Shown here piece by piece: positions 62,801-64,000 of a stretch of DNA of 64,000 nucleotides (position 1 is its first letter; every line of letters begins with the position of its first letter). Source of the stretch: Leuctra nigra. Taxonomy: Eukaryota > Arthropoda > Insecta > Plecoptera > Leuctridae. The stretch covers positions 17,037,246 to 17,101,245 of the forward strand of contig OW203773.1 of assembly GCA_934045905.1 (NCBI GenBank), in the 5' to 3' direction. The position numbers and the translations under genes are program-made. The notes beneath the pieces are model-generated. The model was given only the letters and a program-made list of their open reading frames with translations. It ran no database searches and was not told where the DNA came from.

Positions 62801-63732
62801 TCGGTGCGATGTTCGGCCCACTCAGGTCACTGCTGCCCACGTCACTCGGAGCGATGTTCGGCCCACTCAGGTCACTGCTGCCCACGTCACTCGGTGCGAT
62901 GTTCGGCCCACTCAGGTCGCTGCTGCCCACGTCACTCGGTGCGATGTTCGGCCCACTCAGGTCGCTGCTGCCCTGGTCTGACTGACTTGACCGAACTTCT
63001 TCTAGTTGTTTCTCCATCTCTTGCAGCCTACCTTCCATCCACATGAACGTTGCTACTATTCCCTTGACGACTTCTGACTTCAATACTCGATGCCTATTTT
63101 GTTTCATCTTCTTCTTCATTCCACCCTGTTCTTCATACTTTATTTGTTCAAGTATCCACTTAACAAGTTTCTCTGTTTTTCCCACAGTCTTGTGCCTCCT
63201 CTGTTTAACAAACACTTTATCTCCTCCAATGTTTTCATCAACCCTAACCTTACTTTTACACCCCTCACAGGTCCATGTACTTTCACTGCCTGCTTTATAG
63301 TTCTTGCTGGCCAGCCCAGCACATGAAAAATGGTTCCATTTACCACACATCATACACTTTATACCACTTTTCTTTACAATCTTCGTGCAGTGTGGGCATA
63401 CTGCAGAATCCACTTTATTTTTAACTTGTCTCTGAGAATGAAGCACTACACCGTCCGCCATCTTGAAACTTAACACTTAACATGATTTAAATTTCAACCC
63501 AGTTTTAATCCTCGCGATCCCCGCAGTGCTGCAGTACGGCTTCGTGACCATCTTCGTGGCGGCGTTCCCGCTGGCTCCGTTCTTCGCGCTGCTCAACAAC
63601 GTGCTGGAGATGCGGCTGGACGCCAAGAAGCTGGTCACGTACTACAGGCGGCCGGTGACGCAGCGGGTCAGGGACATCGGAGTGTGGTTCAAGATACTCG
63701 ACTCCATCGGGAAACTGTCCGTCATCACTAAC
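26226..63732 (+). CDS. anoctamin (TMEM16) channel/scramblase (gene span, 3' partial)
   Basis: Thirteen exons join in phase to 780 codons. In order: a disordered N-terminus; the anoctamin dimerisation domain (from [16 protein letters not shown] to about residue 297); then membrane segments: TM1 in exon 6 ([19 protein letters not shown]), TM2 across exons 7-8, TM3 across 8-9, TM4 in 9, TM5 in 10, TM6 in 11 ([17 protein letters not shown]) and TM7 onward in 12-13. Residues equivalent to the TMEM16 Ca2+ site are present: Glu in MELCIQ, Glu in PEYLEM, and Glu/Asp in [12 protein letters not shown]. Family function is Ca2+-activated anion conductance and/or lipid scrambling at the plasma membrane. 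Similarity looks closest to the ANO1-7 group; the paralogue is not resolved. The last TM helices lie beyond the window. Confidence 0.9.
26575..26680 (+). mobile_element. SINE body fragment
   Basis: Matches, on the opposite strand, the body of the SINE at 18515-18790 (ggttttcctcagtc, aggcaaatg, tgggaaggt). The tRNA-like head is missing. Confidence 0.6.
26690..27340. other. intron 1 part, direct repeat
   Basis: aaagcacccaagtgac occurs at about 26692 and again near 26852, possibly the edges of a small unidentified insertion. A (TG)n run lies near 26909. Otherwise nothing. Confidence 0.35.
27355..27600 (+). repeat. dispersed repeat family E, copy 1
   Basis: Collinear by eye with 58513-58735 (shared caatgattctt, ccaatcatatttgta, atagagcttgat). 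Diverged and non-coding. Confidence 0.6.
27664..27945 (+). mobile_element. MITE family D, copy 2
   Basis: Same ends (TTCATAGTTTGCACG and complement) and interior as 17189-17486. Confidence 0.8.
27946..28855. other. intron 1 part, unassigned
   Basis: Mixed AT-rich sequence with a short GC-rich patch (28575-28620). No gene or repeat boundary supported. Confidence 0.35.
28857..28895. repeat. (GTA)n microsatellite
   Basis: About 12 uninterrupted GTA triplets. Confidence 0.85.
29018..29960 (+). repeat. four-copy about 270-bp tandem repeat with YY1/ETS/CRE-like motifs
   Basis: Units start near 29018, 29290, 29555 and 29825 (spacing 265-272). Each begins with a GCCGCCATTTTG-like sequence followed by a CCGGAAGTGACGTCA-like sequence (best in unit 1, 29033-29047). 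Units 1-2 carry a second CCGGAAATGACGTCA copy midway (about 29157 and 29427), decayed in unit 3. The fourth unit is the most diverged. A related half-unit (aacggctgaaccgattgat) precedes the array near 28933. Non-coding, in intron 1 of the anoctamin gene. Confidence 0.8.
30046..30447. repeat. long near-perfect inverted repeat (156-bp arms)
   Basis: Arms 30046-30201 and 30293-30447 are complementary almost throughout, separated by a 91-bp AT-rich loop. Transcription from either strand would give a hairpin of over 150 bp. A diverged single arm lies at about 18290-18400, so it is probably a foldback transposon. No target duplication could be fixed. Confidence 0.85.
30448..32809. other. intron 1, remaining part
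   Basis: AT-rich with scattered gtaggtac-type low-complexity sequence (for example 31640-31720, 32440-32460). Small ORFs show no features. Nothing else supported. Confidence 0.4.
32810..33076 (+). CDS. anoctamin exon 2 (dimerisation domain start)
   Basis: Acceptor ctccccag ends at 32809 and donor gtgcgt starts at 33077; 89 codons, phase 0 to 0. Contains the hallmark [16 protein letters not shown] and [18 protein letters not shown] segments of the anoctamin dimerisation domain. Confidence 0.9.
33077..33714. other. intron 2
   Basis: AT-rich, nothing recognised; ends in a strong pyrimidine tract (ttttctcttacttgtgtttg and on). Confidence 0.45.
33715..33789 (+). CDS. anoctamin exon 3 (candidate, possibly cassette)
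   Basis: A good pyrimidine tract and gcag precede 33715; donor gtaatc follows at 33790. The 75 bp are phase 0 to 0, so inclusion or skipping preserves frame. Codons read [20 protein letters not shown] and on, a region that is variable in anoctamins and gives no family confirmation. A second acceptor (ttacag, ending 33737) would change phase and is disfavoured. Confidence 0.5.
33790..34609. other. intron 3, first part
   Basis: AT-rich; nothing recognised. Confidence 0.4.
34610..35069 (-). mobile_element. MITE family C, copy 2 (TTAA-flanked)
   Basis: Inverted relative to the copy at 10725-11184. Bordered by TTAA on both sides with AGTCTTCCTTTCAAA-type ends and the same roughly 455-bp interior. 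Confidence 0.85.
35070..35659. other. intron 3, last part
   Basis: AT-rich; contains ttttttcccgccaaaa near 35085, a fragment shared with MITE family B. No gene. Confidence 0.4.
35660..35820 (+). CDS. anoctamin exon 4
   Basis: Acceptor gttctag ends at 35659; donor gtgagt at 35821; phase 0 in, phase 2 out. Encodes a cytosolic stretch ([20 protein letters not shown]) before the FDHDKEDFF motif of exon 5. Confidence 0.8.
36103..36133. repeat. poly-C run
   Basis: An uninterrupted run of about 30 C. A shorter poly-G run is at 36605-36618. The rest of 35821-36314 is featureless intron. Confidence 0.85.
36315..36548. mobile_element. MITE with 25-bp perfect TIR
   Basis: TAGGGTCAGTGTCCCAGTTC begins the left end and its exact complement ends the right. 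A TA dinucleotide at both borders would fit a TA target. 234 bp, non-coding. Confidence 0.85.
36959..37127 (+). CDS. anoctamin exon 5
   Basis: Acceptor gtgtgcag ends at 36958; donor gtaagt at 37128; phase 2 in, 0 out. Encodes [20 protein letters not shown] and ends in AAYPLHD, the family signature that continues as GD in exon 6. Confidence 0.95.
37128..38037. other. intron 5, first part
   Basis: AT-rich with frequent taggtacctac-like sequence; nothing recognised. Confidence 0.4.
38038..39146. mobile_element. hAT element (outer of a nested pair)
   Basis: TIR TAGGGTTGCCAACT, perfect over 14 bp, with a perfect 8-bp target duplication ACAGTATT (38030-38037 and 39147-39154). Repeated tccgga motifs lie near the left end. 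Non-autonomous. Interrupted by another hAT (38395-38872). Confidence 0.9.
38395..38872. mobile_element. hAT element nested inside another hAT
   Basis: Ends caaaggcgtattcagg and (inverted) caagggcgtatccagg, with target duplication GTTCTCAA / GTTCCCAA (38387-38394, 38873-38880; one mismatch). Contains long G and C homopolymers next to both ends and GC-rich internal palindromes (ccggggc..gccccgg). No transposase. Confidence 0.85.
39363..39595 (+). CDS. anoctamin exon 6 (TM1)
   Basis: Acceptor cccatcag ends at 39362; donor gtgagt at 39596; phase 0 in, 2 out. Encodes [31 protein letters not shown] and TM1. Bases 39477-39595 plus 15 intron bases are the unit of the 32-copy array that follows. Only this donor preserves the frame: reading past it gives TGA within the donor. 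Confidence 0.95.
39477..43749 (+). repeat. 32-copy tandem array of exon 6 3' half plus donor
   Basis: Unit 134 bp: 119 bp of coding sequence (from aagatcagcc to the end of exon 6) plus gtgagttatcatgtc. Donors recur every 134 bp from 39596 to 43750 (31 intervals). All copies keep GTGAGT; one has catgtgag in place of caggtgag. Marker variants (gtcatcgg at units from 40410, 41884 and 43224; ggtctgagtg/cagctatctc at 40946 and 42420) show an 11-unit, 1474-bp higher-order duplication, with a 10-unit interval at the third marker. The roughly 131-codon ORFs within it are by-products of the repeat. Confidence 0.95.
43766..44075 (+). mobile_element. hAT-like end remnant
   Basis: Begins CAGGGGTCGGCAACCTGCGG, closely resembling a hAT terminal sequence, 16 bp after the last array donor. 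No matching right end or target duplication was found, so it is probably truncated. Confidence 0.4.
44131..44344. mobile_element. MITE family F, copy 1
   Basis: Ends gtgcactcgacaattcat and its complement, perfect over about 21 bp from the fourth base. Related copies at 54136-54347 and 56291-56462. Confidence 0.8.
44644..44804 (+). CDS. anoctamin exon 7 (TM1-TM2 loop, TM2 start)
   Basis: Acceptor ctattccag ends at 44643; donor gtgagc at 44805; phase 2 in, 1 out. Encodes the cysteine-rich extracellular loop typical of anoctamins ([20 protein letters not shown]) and [17 protein letters not shown]. Confidence 0.95.
44905..45340. mobile_element. diverged hAT-like remnant
   Basis: Left portion ttgacttgcgggccaata and right portion gcgggccgcaggttgagtac are related inverted ends of hAT type. 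No 8-bp duplication could be matched. Contains a G-rich run (45041-45070) and a (TTTTCA)n microsatellite near 45085. Confidence 0.4.
45699..46915. mobile_element. hAT element
   Basis: Perfect 8-bp target duplication AATCACCG (45691-45698 and 46916-46923), TIR CAGGCTT followed by subterminal cctactttt repeats at both ends. 1217 bp with internal poly-G/poly-C runs (about 46509-46548 and 46673-46694). No intact transposase. Confidence 0.85.
47125..47139 (-). other. 3' UTR hairpin of LINE copy 1
   Basis: Perfect 6-bp stem GGTGGC/GCCACC with a 3-nt loop, 45 bp from the tail. The counterpart in copy 2 (58787-58802) has GGTGGG/CCCACC, a compensatory change. Confidence 0.7.
47164..50178 (-). CDS. 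LINE copy 1 ORF2: endonuclease-reverse transcriptase
   Basis: About 1000 codons, uninterrupted. Numbering from the TTG at 50160: APE-type endonuclease about 40-280 with Asn in TLNIVTLN, Glu72 in [14 protein letters not shown] (about 172-180) and SDHRLL (about 269); reverse transcriptase about 500-780 with [19 protein letters not shown] (about 639), LRQGSVLSP (about 698) and YADD (733-736); then a C-terminal region with [13 protein letters not shown]. The -1 frame is open from the stop just upstream of 50178. The first codon usable without loss is TTG; the first ATG is about 29 codons further in, still before the endonuclease. Probably expressed by frameshift or non-AUG start. All catalytic motifs seem intact. 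Confidence 0.85.
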   Translation of the reverse strand, partial: AKGSGFLESSGVGEASVGPDRVGKIVGKENRRKQSMKKRRKGDAIKIGTLNIVTLNGKIEEIIDMMEERRIEILGISETKWKGVGEKDCRGGYKLFWSGGIAGRNGVGFMVGPSLKELIVEVENHSERSIKASLLMKNKVKIDIIQVYAPQTGRPAAEKEIFIQELESNITSNAIIVMGDFNAQIGEDRTGVEGVMGHHGWGKRNVDGEKMLEMCGRSGLQVGNSMFQKEKRKKITRYGHGEEATESVIDFICVGNELRRFLEDVEVIPSVALDSDHRLLVGKFNFKKDRPTKKRSKKNGRIRVWKLQHGTVQQEFREKIASKERRGEVGLVEVEWQAFKKVFVDCAEEVCGRSSGKSKKKETPWWNEIVREAVHQKRTAWQTYEADRSTLNKAEYRRWKIRVRETVEEEKKKSMEELAGKLETDFEGNKKMLYGIIKEKRTRKVGQACMVDACGGLINDPVEVQALWKEYFKELLNVDGVALPESSRILQSENEEEEECALREGEVEKALNEMKNGRSPGIDEITVEMVRAAGEIGKRWLFRVMSAAWKQRTIPDDWRKGVIVPIYKKGDRKKCSNYRGITLMCQCAKVFEKVVEFRLKEVVEEKLREEQYGFRPGRSTIDPIFTIRQVMERKWESGEKLYMVFLDLEKAYDRLPRKKVWECLKRKGVGLGLIERIKSTYEKNESCVQTVEGKSGWFEVKEGLRQGSVLSPTLFVIVMDELLRKVEPSEDQETNTLVYADDIVVWGGTSECVQEKIDRWSQMTEEYGMRISQEKSETLVVERKATRNVKIRLRGLELAERGEFKYLGSWLTKDGKIGREITSRVQQANTFFQLVRKLLWNEQFPQKCKILLFKSYFLPILTYGSVTWAIGGKEESQLQAAEMKFLRSIQGVTKMDKIRSEKIRGDLKVERLAFKMGRERLRWFGHMKRMQRERIPRREFEAARSDKRRVGRPREKWRELVAEDVQERLEKWEEVEEGRWWEDRKKWKKLVEKKNEEEEPSLAS
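50127..52061 (-). CDS. LINE copy 1 ORF1: PHD finger and SGNH-like protein
   Basis: 644 codons from an ATG in AAGATGGCGGACG. Near the N-terminus is a PHD-like zinc finger (KCPLCNIG ... [13 protein letters not shown] ... CGC), then an acidic linker and a helical basic segment. The C-terminal third resembles an SGNH hydrolase/esterase: GDIS block, then [12 protein letters not shown] and a terminal WHQSIG. The N-terminal piece of the esterase-like domain, with the [13 protein letters not shown] block, is tandemly repeated five times (about 53 residues per full unit, one shorter), so only the last copy precedes the rest of the fold. PHD plus esterase ORF1s are known in CR1-like LINEs. Overlaps ORF2 by 34 nt measured to the TTG. 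Confidence 0.85.
   Translation of the reverse strand: MADEVCVSSGQAVKKVVKRGYKCPLCNIGVIGGLRCELCQVWYHFRCVGAKKSGYKDGEKSGWECGCRSEVRKSSMQEKGSEVNGVTSVNEEEEVNEEEVKKCDNEEVDQCAKQSDMGGESNGKEIRQKEVLSGAGGKGASQMGKGVIGRYKIGIKIYREHQMRKEYKGIVKRIMKSCRNVAGQLAGTKKRLLEMEEKYEELKQWMTKDYRITIPAAMQTEEVENNAEESLNVTQTEEVENNIEEIPNVTQVNIVELYSADQKDMTQDESIQQEQVTPCHSGRSCIKALLIGDISGGTGTGFCGEDDFRADTFPGEIPAAMSDIGDISGGTGTGFCGEDDFRADTFPGEIPAAMSIQQEQVTPCDAGCSSIRALPIGAISGGTGTGFCEDDFQADTFPGEIPAAMSIQQEQVTPCHTGRSCIKALLISDISGGTGTGFCGEDDFRADTFPGEIPAAMSIQQEQVTPCDAGCSSIKALLIGDISGGTGTGFCGEDDFRADTFPGISTRGLAEEVEKYVIRDTPKNVVLFVGNRDMRDGKDMTEILEDTRHLIRAAERKFGPEAKLFLSGMLTSRGIWPREVNAKLRDLCHETGVWHISGMRAKLEERRWEWHQSIGTSLRKTIEEKTDRQKAVGFWSRVVWGKPA
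50160..50172 (-). promoter_or_regulatory. candidate -1 frameshift site, LINE copy 1
   Basis: On the minus strand ORF1 reads GTG GGT TTT TGG, giving the heptamer G GGT TTT in the X XXY YYZ arrangement; ORF2 is in the -1 frame and the ORF1 stop follows about 30 nt on. The same heptamer, phase and distance occur in copy 2. Confidence 0.5.
50662..51270 (-). repeat. tandem repeat in ORF1 linker (copy 1)
   Basis: Roughly 159-bp unit with IQQEQVTPC..., [13 protein letters not shown] and [12 protein letters not shown]; five copies of the GDIS block, one in a shorter unit. In-frame expansion. Confidence 0.85.
52079..52202. repeat. AAAAT-type low-complexity tract
   Basis: About 120 bp of (A)3-5T units between two copies of ttctataacga, at the 5' border of the LINE. 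Confidence 0.75.
52208..52952. mobile_element. palindromic MITE family G, copy 1, split by a hAT
   Basis: Without the hAT at 52280-52901 and one copy of its target duplication this is a short (about 115 bp) palindrome whose arms start CTATAAC and contain ggcctggaaccatttca. A second copy lies at 57266-57370. The LINE copy 1 insertion abuts its left end. Confidence 0.8.
52280..52901. mobile_element. non-autonomous hAT element nested in a MITE
   Basis: Perfect 12-bp TIR TAGGGATGGCAC and perfect 8-bp target duplication CTTATGGA (52272-52279 and 52902-52909). Subterminal repeats of the palindrome ggtaaatttacc at both ends look like transposase-binding sites. The 99-codon minus ORF (52701-52402) is not recognisable as transposase. 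Confidence 0.92.
53205..53380. repeat. dispersed repeat end next to exon 8 acceptor
   Basis: Shares acacacacagaga..., agtgcc.taagagtaccgt and gtgacg with 670-712. Ends within about 20 bp of the anoctamin exon 8 acceptor. 52953-53204 otherwise shows nothing. Confidence 0.5.
53389..53621 (+). CDS. anoctamin exon 8 (TM2 end, intracellular loop, TM3 start)
   Basis: Acceptor ccgtctag ends at 53388; donor gtgagt at 53622; phase 1 in, 0 out. Encodes [20 protein letters not shown], the loop around [10 protein letters not shown], and [14 protein letters not shown]. Confidence 0.95.
53622..54135. other. intron 8, first part
   Basis: AT-rich; an AGGT-tetranucleotide run (54116-54137) directly precedes the MITE. 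Nothing else. Confidence 0.4.
54136..54347. mobile_element. MITE family F, copy 2
   Basis: Ends GTACACTTGGCACAA and (inverted) GTACACTCGGCACAA; size and end sequence match 44131-44344. Confidence 0.7.
54523..54687 (+). CDS. anoctamin exon 9 (TM3-TM4)
   Basis: Acceptor gtcgtgcag ends at 54522; donor gtaagt at 54688; 55 codons, phase 0 to 0. Hydrophobic throughout: [16 protein letters not shown] then [19 protein letters not shown]. Confidence 0.95.
54961..55121. mobile_element. small MITE with 24-bp TIR
   Basis: TGTTCGTCGGGGTGTTCTAA and on, inverted at the right end; 161 bp, non-coding. The remainder of 54688-55614 shows no feature. Confidence 0.8.
55615..55818 (+). CDS. anoctamin exon 10 (TM5)
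   Basis: Acceptor ttgtag ends at 55614; donor gtgact at 55819; 68 codons, phase 0 to 0. Contains [20 protein letters not shown], the TM5 signature. Confidence 0.95.
55819..56290. other. intron 10, first part
   Basis: AT-rich; no supported feature. Confidence 0.4.
56291..56462. mobile_element. MITE family F, copy 3
   Basis: Ends gtacactcaacaaatca and an imperfect inverted copy; interior gattctgattggttgctgg also resembles 44131-44344. More diverged than the other copies. 56463-56803 holds nothing else recognised. Confidence 0.65.
56804..56901 (+). CDS. anoctamin exon 11 (TM6, Ca2+-site glutamate)
   Basis: Acceptor tcttgcag ends at 56803; donor gtacgt at 56902; phase 0 in, 2 out. Encodes [20 protein letters not shown]; the Glu of MELCIQ corresponds to a Ca2+ ligand in TMEM16A. 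Confidence 0.95.
56934..57164. mobile_element. palindromic foldback MITE
   Basis: Arms of about 70 bp or more from aaggtggattcacacggccg to the centre, nearly perfect, bordered by TAA-like bases. Begins 32 bp after exon 11. Nothing coding. Confidence 0.85.
57266..57370. mobile_element. palindromic MITE family G, copy 2
   Basis: CTATAAC-bounded palindrome (about 105 bp) matching the arms of 52208-52952. Uninterrupted. 57371-57635 holds only a fragment resembling the right end of MITE family B (cacgagacttccgtatta near 57461). Confidence 0.8.
57636..57784 (+). CDS. anoctamin exon 12
   Basis: Acceptor gtttag ends at 57635; donor gtgcgt at 57785; phase 2 in, 1 out. Encodes [15 protein letters not shown] and FPEYLEM, where the Glu aligns with a TMEM16 Ca2+ ligand in TM7. 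Confidence 0.92.
58083..58486. mobile_element. MITE family B, copy 2
   Basis: Perfect 16-bp TIR TAATAGGGAATATGCA. The interior has inverted ggcgggaaaacgccatc / gatggctttttcccgcc segments and an ataaccatggcaaca-like core shared with 7383-7811. Confidence 0.85.
58513..58735 (+). repeat. dispersed repeat family E, copy 2
   Basis: Collinear with 27355-27600. LINE copy 2 is inserted just beyond its right edge. Confidence 0.55.
58787..58802 (-). other. 3' UTR hairpin of LINE copy 2
   Basis: Stem GGTGGG/CCCACC with a 4-nt loop, at the position of the copy 1 hairpin. Confidence 0.7.
58807..61890 (-). CDS. LINE copy 2 ORF2: endonuclease-reverse transcriptase
   Basis: About 1022 codons counted from TTG at 61875, uninterrupted. 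Endonuclease motifs [28 protein letters not shown] and DSDHRLL; RT motifs [28 protein letters not shown] and YADDVVVW; C-terminal [13 protein letters not shown]. The first in-frame ATG lies about 56 codons in, after the catalytic Asn of the endonuclease, so an AUG start would remove an essential motif. The frame is open upstream only to a TGA about 24 nt before the TTG. Entry by -1 frameshift from ORF1 or by non-AUG initiation is therefore needed. Confidence 0.85.
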   Translation of the reverse strand, partial: ESSGFLEPHSVETSDVVQETAPEAGSNRAKRRTRKERQIGSRIEFTFGTLNIVSLNGKVEEMIDVMVERKLLFLGLSEAKWKGSGSKDLRNGFKLWWSGGLEGRNGVAVVVSPKVSDFVVDVKCHSDRLMSLILKASDKMTVEVVQVYAPQAGRAVEEKESFSEEIEKVLERSKYELIVMGDFNAKVGSDRKGYEEVLGKYGVDERNRDGERLLDMCRRNQLKIGNSWFQKRRSHCITRYGYGEDRSESVIDYICVGDSLRQSIIDIKVCPAVSLDSDHRLLECTLRIDVQKPVVTVSHKRIKGWKLQDPAVKNEFRNKIKNRVPVGELRDVEEEWQEFKNAIVAGAEQLCGRAGGRRKEKETRWWNNRVKVAVKEKRLAWQKYELDRSLESKHQYRICRRNVACIVEEEKDKSMEELADKLVEDFNGNKKMIYGLVKEKRGTRDDLKSMKNDKGDLISDVMKINQMWGKYFENLLNVKKDLNVSMGEEELQIGSEMEDSEMEEDLCDAEVTRAMREMKNGRAPGIDEVTIEMVKAAGEDGRRWLCRVIRAAWEQKRIPVDWEKGIIVPLFKKGDRRKCNNYRGVTLLCQCAKLFEKIVERRLKNYVEEGLREEQYGFRRGRSTIDAIFTVRQMMEQQWERGQEMHMAFLDLEKAYDRLPREIVWECLVKRGIGKDLVERIKCMYQNSVSCVQSGVGRSEWFSISEGLRQGSVLSPTLFIIVMDELLKKAEPNEGIDTQTLIYADDVVVWGETREEVQLKIDKWSEETEKMGLRISEEKSEVMTMERKKLKHGHARIKLGEGWLKEVEEFKYLGSLLTKKAKVDREIQERRKKAEAFYQAVRKLLWNEKFPQVCKIIMYKMYFLPILTYGAVTWSAGGKEMNQLQAAEMKFLRSVKGVTRMDRIQSRKIRKELGVERLVFKLGRERLRWFGHMKRMGTDRVPRRVFEAATGGTRRVGRPRDRWIGLIKEDVLERGGRWSELEAERQWEDRTWWKEFVEQLEVEEEEEEEEEEETPGVASRFPGVLRP
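61842..63461 (-). CDS. LINE copy 2 ORF1: PHD finger and SGNH-like protein
   Basis: I place the start at the ATG at 63461 (CAAGATGGCGGACGG), matching copy 1, rather than five codons upstream. PHD-like finger (CPHCTK ... [13 protein letters not shown] ... CEGC), basic helical segment, then 12-13 copies of a 15-residue repeat ([15 protein letters not shown]), then the SGNH-like domain ([31 protein letters not shown]). Ends [11 protein letters not shown]2 enters within this stretch. The variable repeat occupies the same linker as the different repeat of copy 1. Confidence 0.85.
   Translation of the reverse strand: MADGVVLHSQRQVKNKVDSAVCPHCTKIVKKSGIKCMMCGKWNHFSCAGLASKNYKAGSESTWTCEGCKSKVRVDENIGGDKVFVKQRRHKTVGKTEKLVKWILEQIKYEEQGGMKKKMKQNRHRVLKSEVVKGIVATFMWMEGRLQEMEKQLEEVRSSQSDQGSSDLSGPNIAPSDVGSSDLSGPNIAPSDVGSSDLSGPNIAPSDVGSSDLSGPNIAPSDQGSTDLSEPNIAPSDQGSTDLSEPNIAPSDQGSTDLSEPNIAPSDQGSTDLSEPNITPSDQGSSDLSGPNIAPSDVGSSDLSEPNIAPSDQGSSDLSGPNIAPSDVGSSDLSEPNIALSDQGSSNPSGPSNDGRESGGRSNGGTECHLLLGDISGSMGVGFCADQAGFRAHQLPGIRIQKLSSEMENYCIREEPKTVTLFVGTRDLLEGRSRNDIMDDVRELLKAVKSRFGVSCKVYMASMLTGKGSGPRELNNCVRAVCKEQGVWNISLRGMQRGLLGKWDWHRSIGEGLRNVIEERTSERSHQGFWSRTVWRRVT
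61873..61888 (-). promoter_or_regulatory. candidate -1 frameshift site, LINE copy 2
   Basis: ORF1 reads CAG GGT TTT TGG, again G GGT TTT, with ORF2 in the -1 frame and the ORF1 stop about 30 nt downstream. Confidence 0.5.
62422..62985 (-). repeat. 45-bp minisatellite in ORF1 of LINE copy 2
   Basis: About 12.5 in-frame copies; two main unit types (DVGSSDLSG and DQGSTDLSE) alternate in blocks. Confidence 0.9.
63527..63732 (+). CDS. anoctamin exon 13 (Ca2+-site helix)
   Basis: Acceptor ccccgcag ends at 63526; donor gtgagt at 63733; phase 1 in, 0 out. Encodes [20 protein letters not shown] and [12 protein letters not shown], with Glu and Asp at TMEM16 Ca2+-ligand positions, then [20 protein letters not shown]. 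The gene continues past the window. Confidence 0.95.
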
Positions 63733-64000
63733 GTGAGTCACGGGGAATTCAGATCTCCAGGCAGGTCGTTTATTTCACTAAAAGTTATTATTGTGTTTGG
63801 TCATTAAAACTACCTCTAGGTAGGTAATTATTTTCTTAATTTAAAGTGACTTGAACAATGATCATTATTTCTCACTGTTTTGAAATGTGAATAAAATATT
63901 TGGTTGGTATCTACCTAAGATTTTTATATTACATTTAGTTTATGTAGGAACCTATCTATGTATCATATTTTATTTTTAAAGAATTTTAAGAAGAATTTGT
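63733..64000. other. start of intron 13
   Basis: AT-rich intron running to the window edge; nothing recognised. Confidence 0.5.

Larger units (their letters stand above)
58741..63467 (-). mobile_element. full-length CR1-like non-LTR retrotransposon, copy 2
   Basis: Same organisation as copy 1 with (ATT)n tail, short 3' UTR, two intact ORFs and a 5' end within a few bases of the ORF1 ATG. Candidate target duplication acttaa (58740-58745 and 63468-63473 or 63475-63480). It sits in anoctamin intron 12, antisense, its 5' end about 60 bp from the exon 13 acceptor. Proteins diverge clearly from copy 1, so these are two subfamilies, not a recent duplicate. Confidence 0.85.

Noticed and set aside
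62338..62985. Repetitive + strand ORFs rich in [13 protein letters not shown] units
   Set aside because: Antisense readings of the 45-bp minisatellite in LINE copy 2 ORF1.

Overview
The window is eukaryotic and almost certainly arthropod, probably insect; the species cannot be named from sequence alone. Short GC-rich coding exons with GT/AG junctions sit in long AT-rich introns that are densely packed with transposable elements: hAT elements with 8-bp target duplications, foldback MITEs, a tRNA-derived SINE and three non-LTR retrotransposons. No bacterial operon, CRISPR array or rRNA is present.

Two spliced host genes lie head to tail on the + strand. The left gene (exons at 2959-20116, 5' end outside the window) encodes a rapsyn-like TPR/RING-H2 synaptic scaffold. 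The right gene (first ATG at 26226, running off the right edge after an exon ending at 63732) encodes an anoctamin (TMEM16) Ca2+-activated channel/scramblase; 13 exons join in phase for 780 codons. A third, intronless gene, a 13-finger C2H2 zinc-finger protein (14777-12405, minus strand), is nested in an intron of the rapsyn-like gene. Its N-terminal half is a 37-residue tandem repeat carrying SUMO-type Ile-Lys-Pro-Glu motifs.

The mobile layer holds two apparently full-length, intact non-LTR retrotransposons of one family (about 47081-52070 and 58741-63467), both antisense to the anoctamin gene and inside its introns. Each has a PHD/SGNH-hydrolase-like ORF1, an endonuclease/reverse transcriptase ORF2 without a usable ATG at the reading-frame entry, a shared 34-nt ORF overlap with a canonical-looking -1 frameshift heptamer, and a short 3' hairpin whose stem differs by a compensatory change. 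A decayed Jockey-like element lies in the rapsyn intron after the first exon seen.

Most striking is a 32-copy tandem array (39477-43749) of a 134-bp unit made of the 3' half of anoctamin exon 6 plus 15 bp of the following intron, so that 32 consecutive GTGAGT donor sites follow one acceptor. Smaller boundary duplications occur in the rapsyn-like gene: a 150-bp in-frame duplication of an acceptor plus exon start, a 40-bp array at a weak donor, and a triplicated stop-codon region. Other structures include a four-copy roughly 270-bp repeat that brings together YY1-, ETS- and CRE-like motifs, a near-perfect 156-bp inverted repeat, and nested hAT insertions with clean target duplications.
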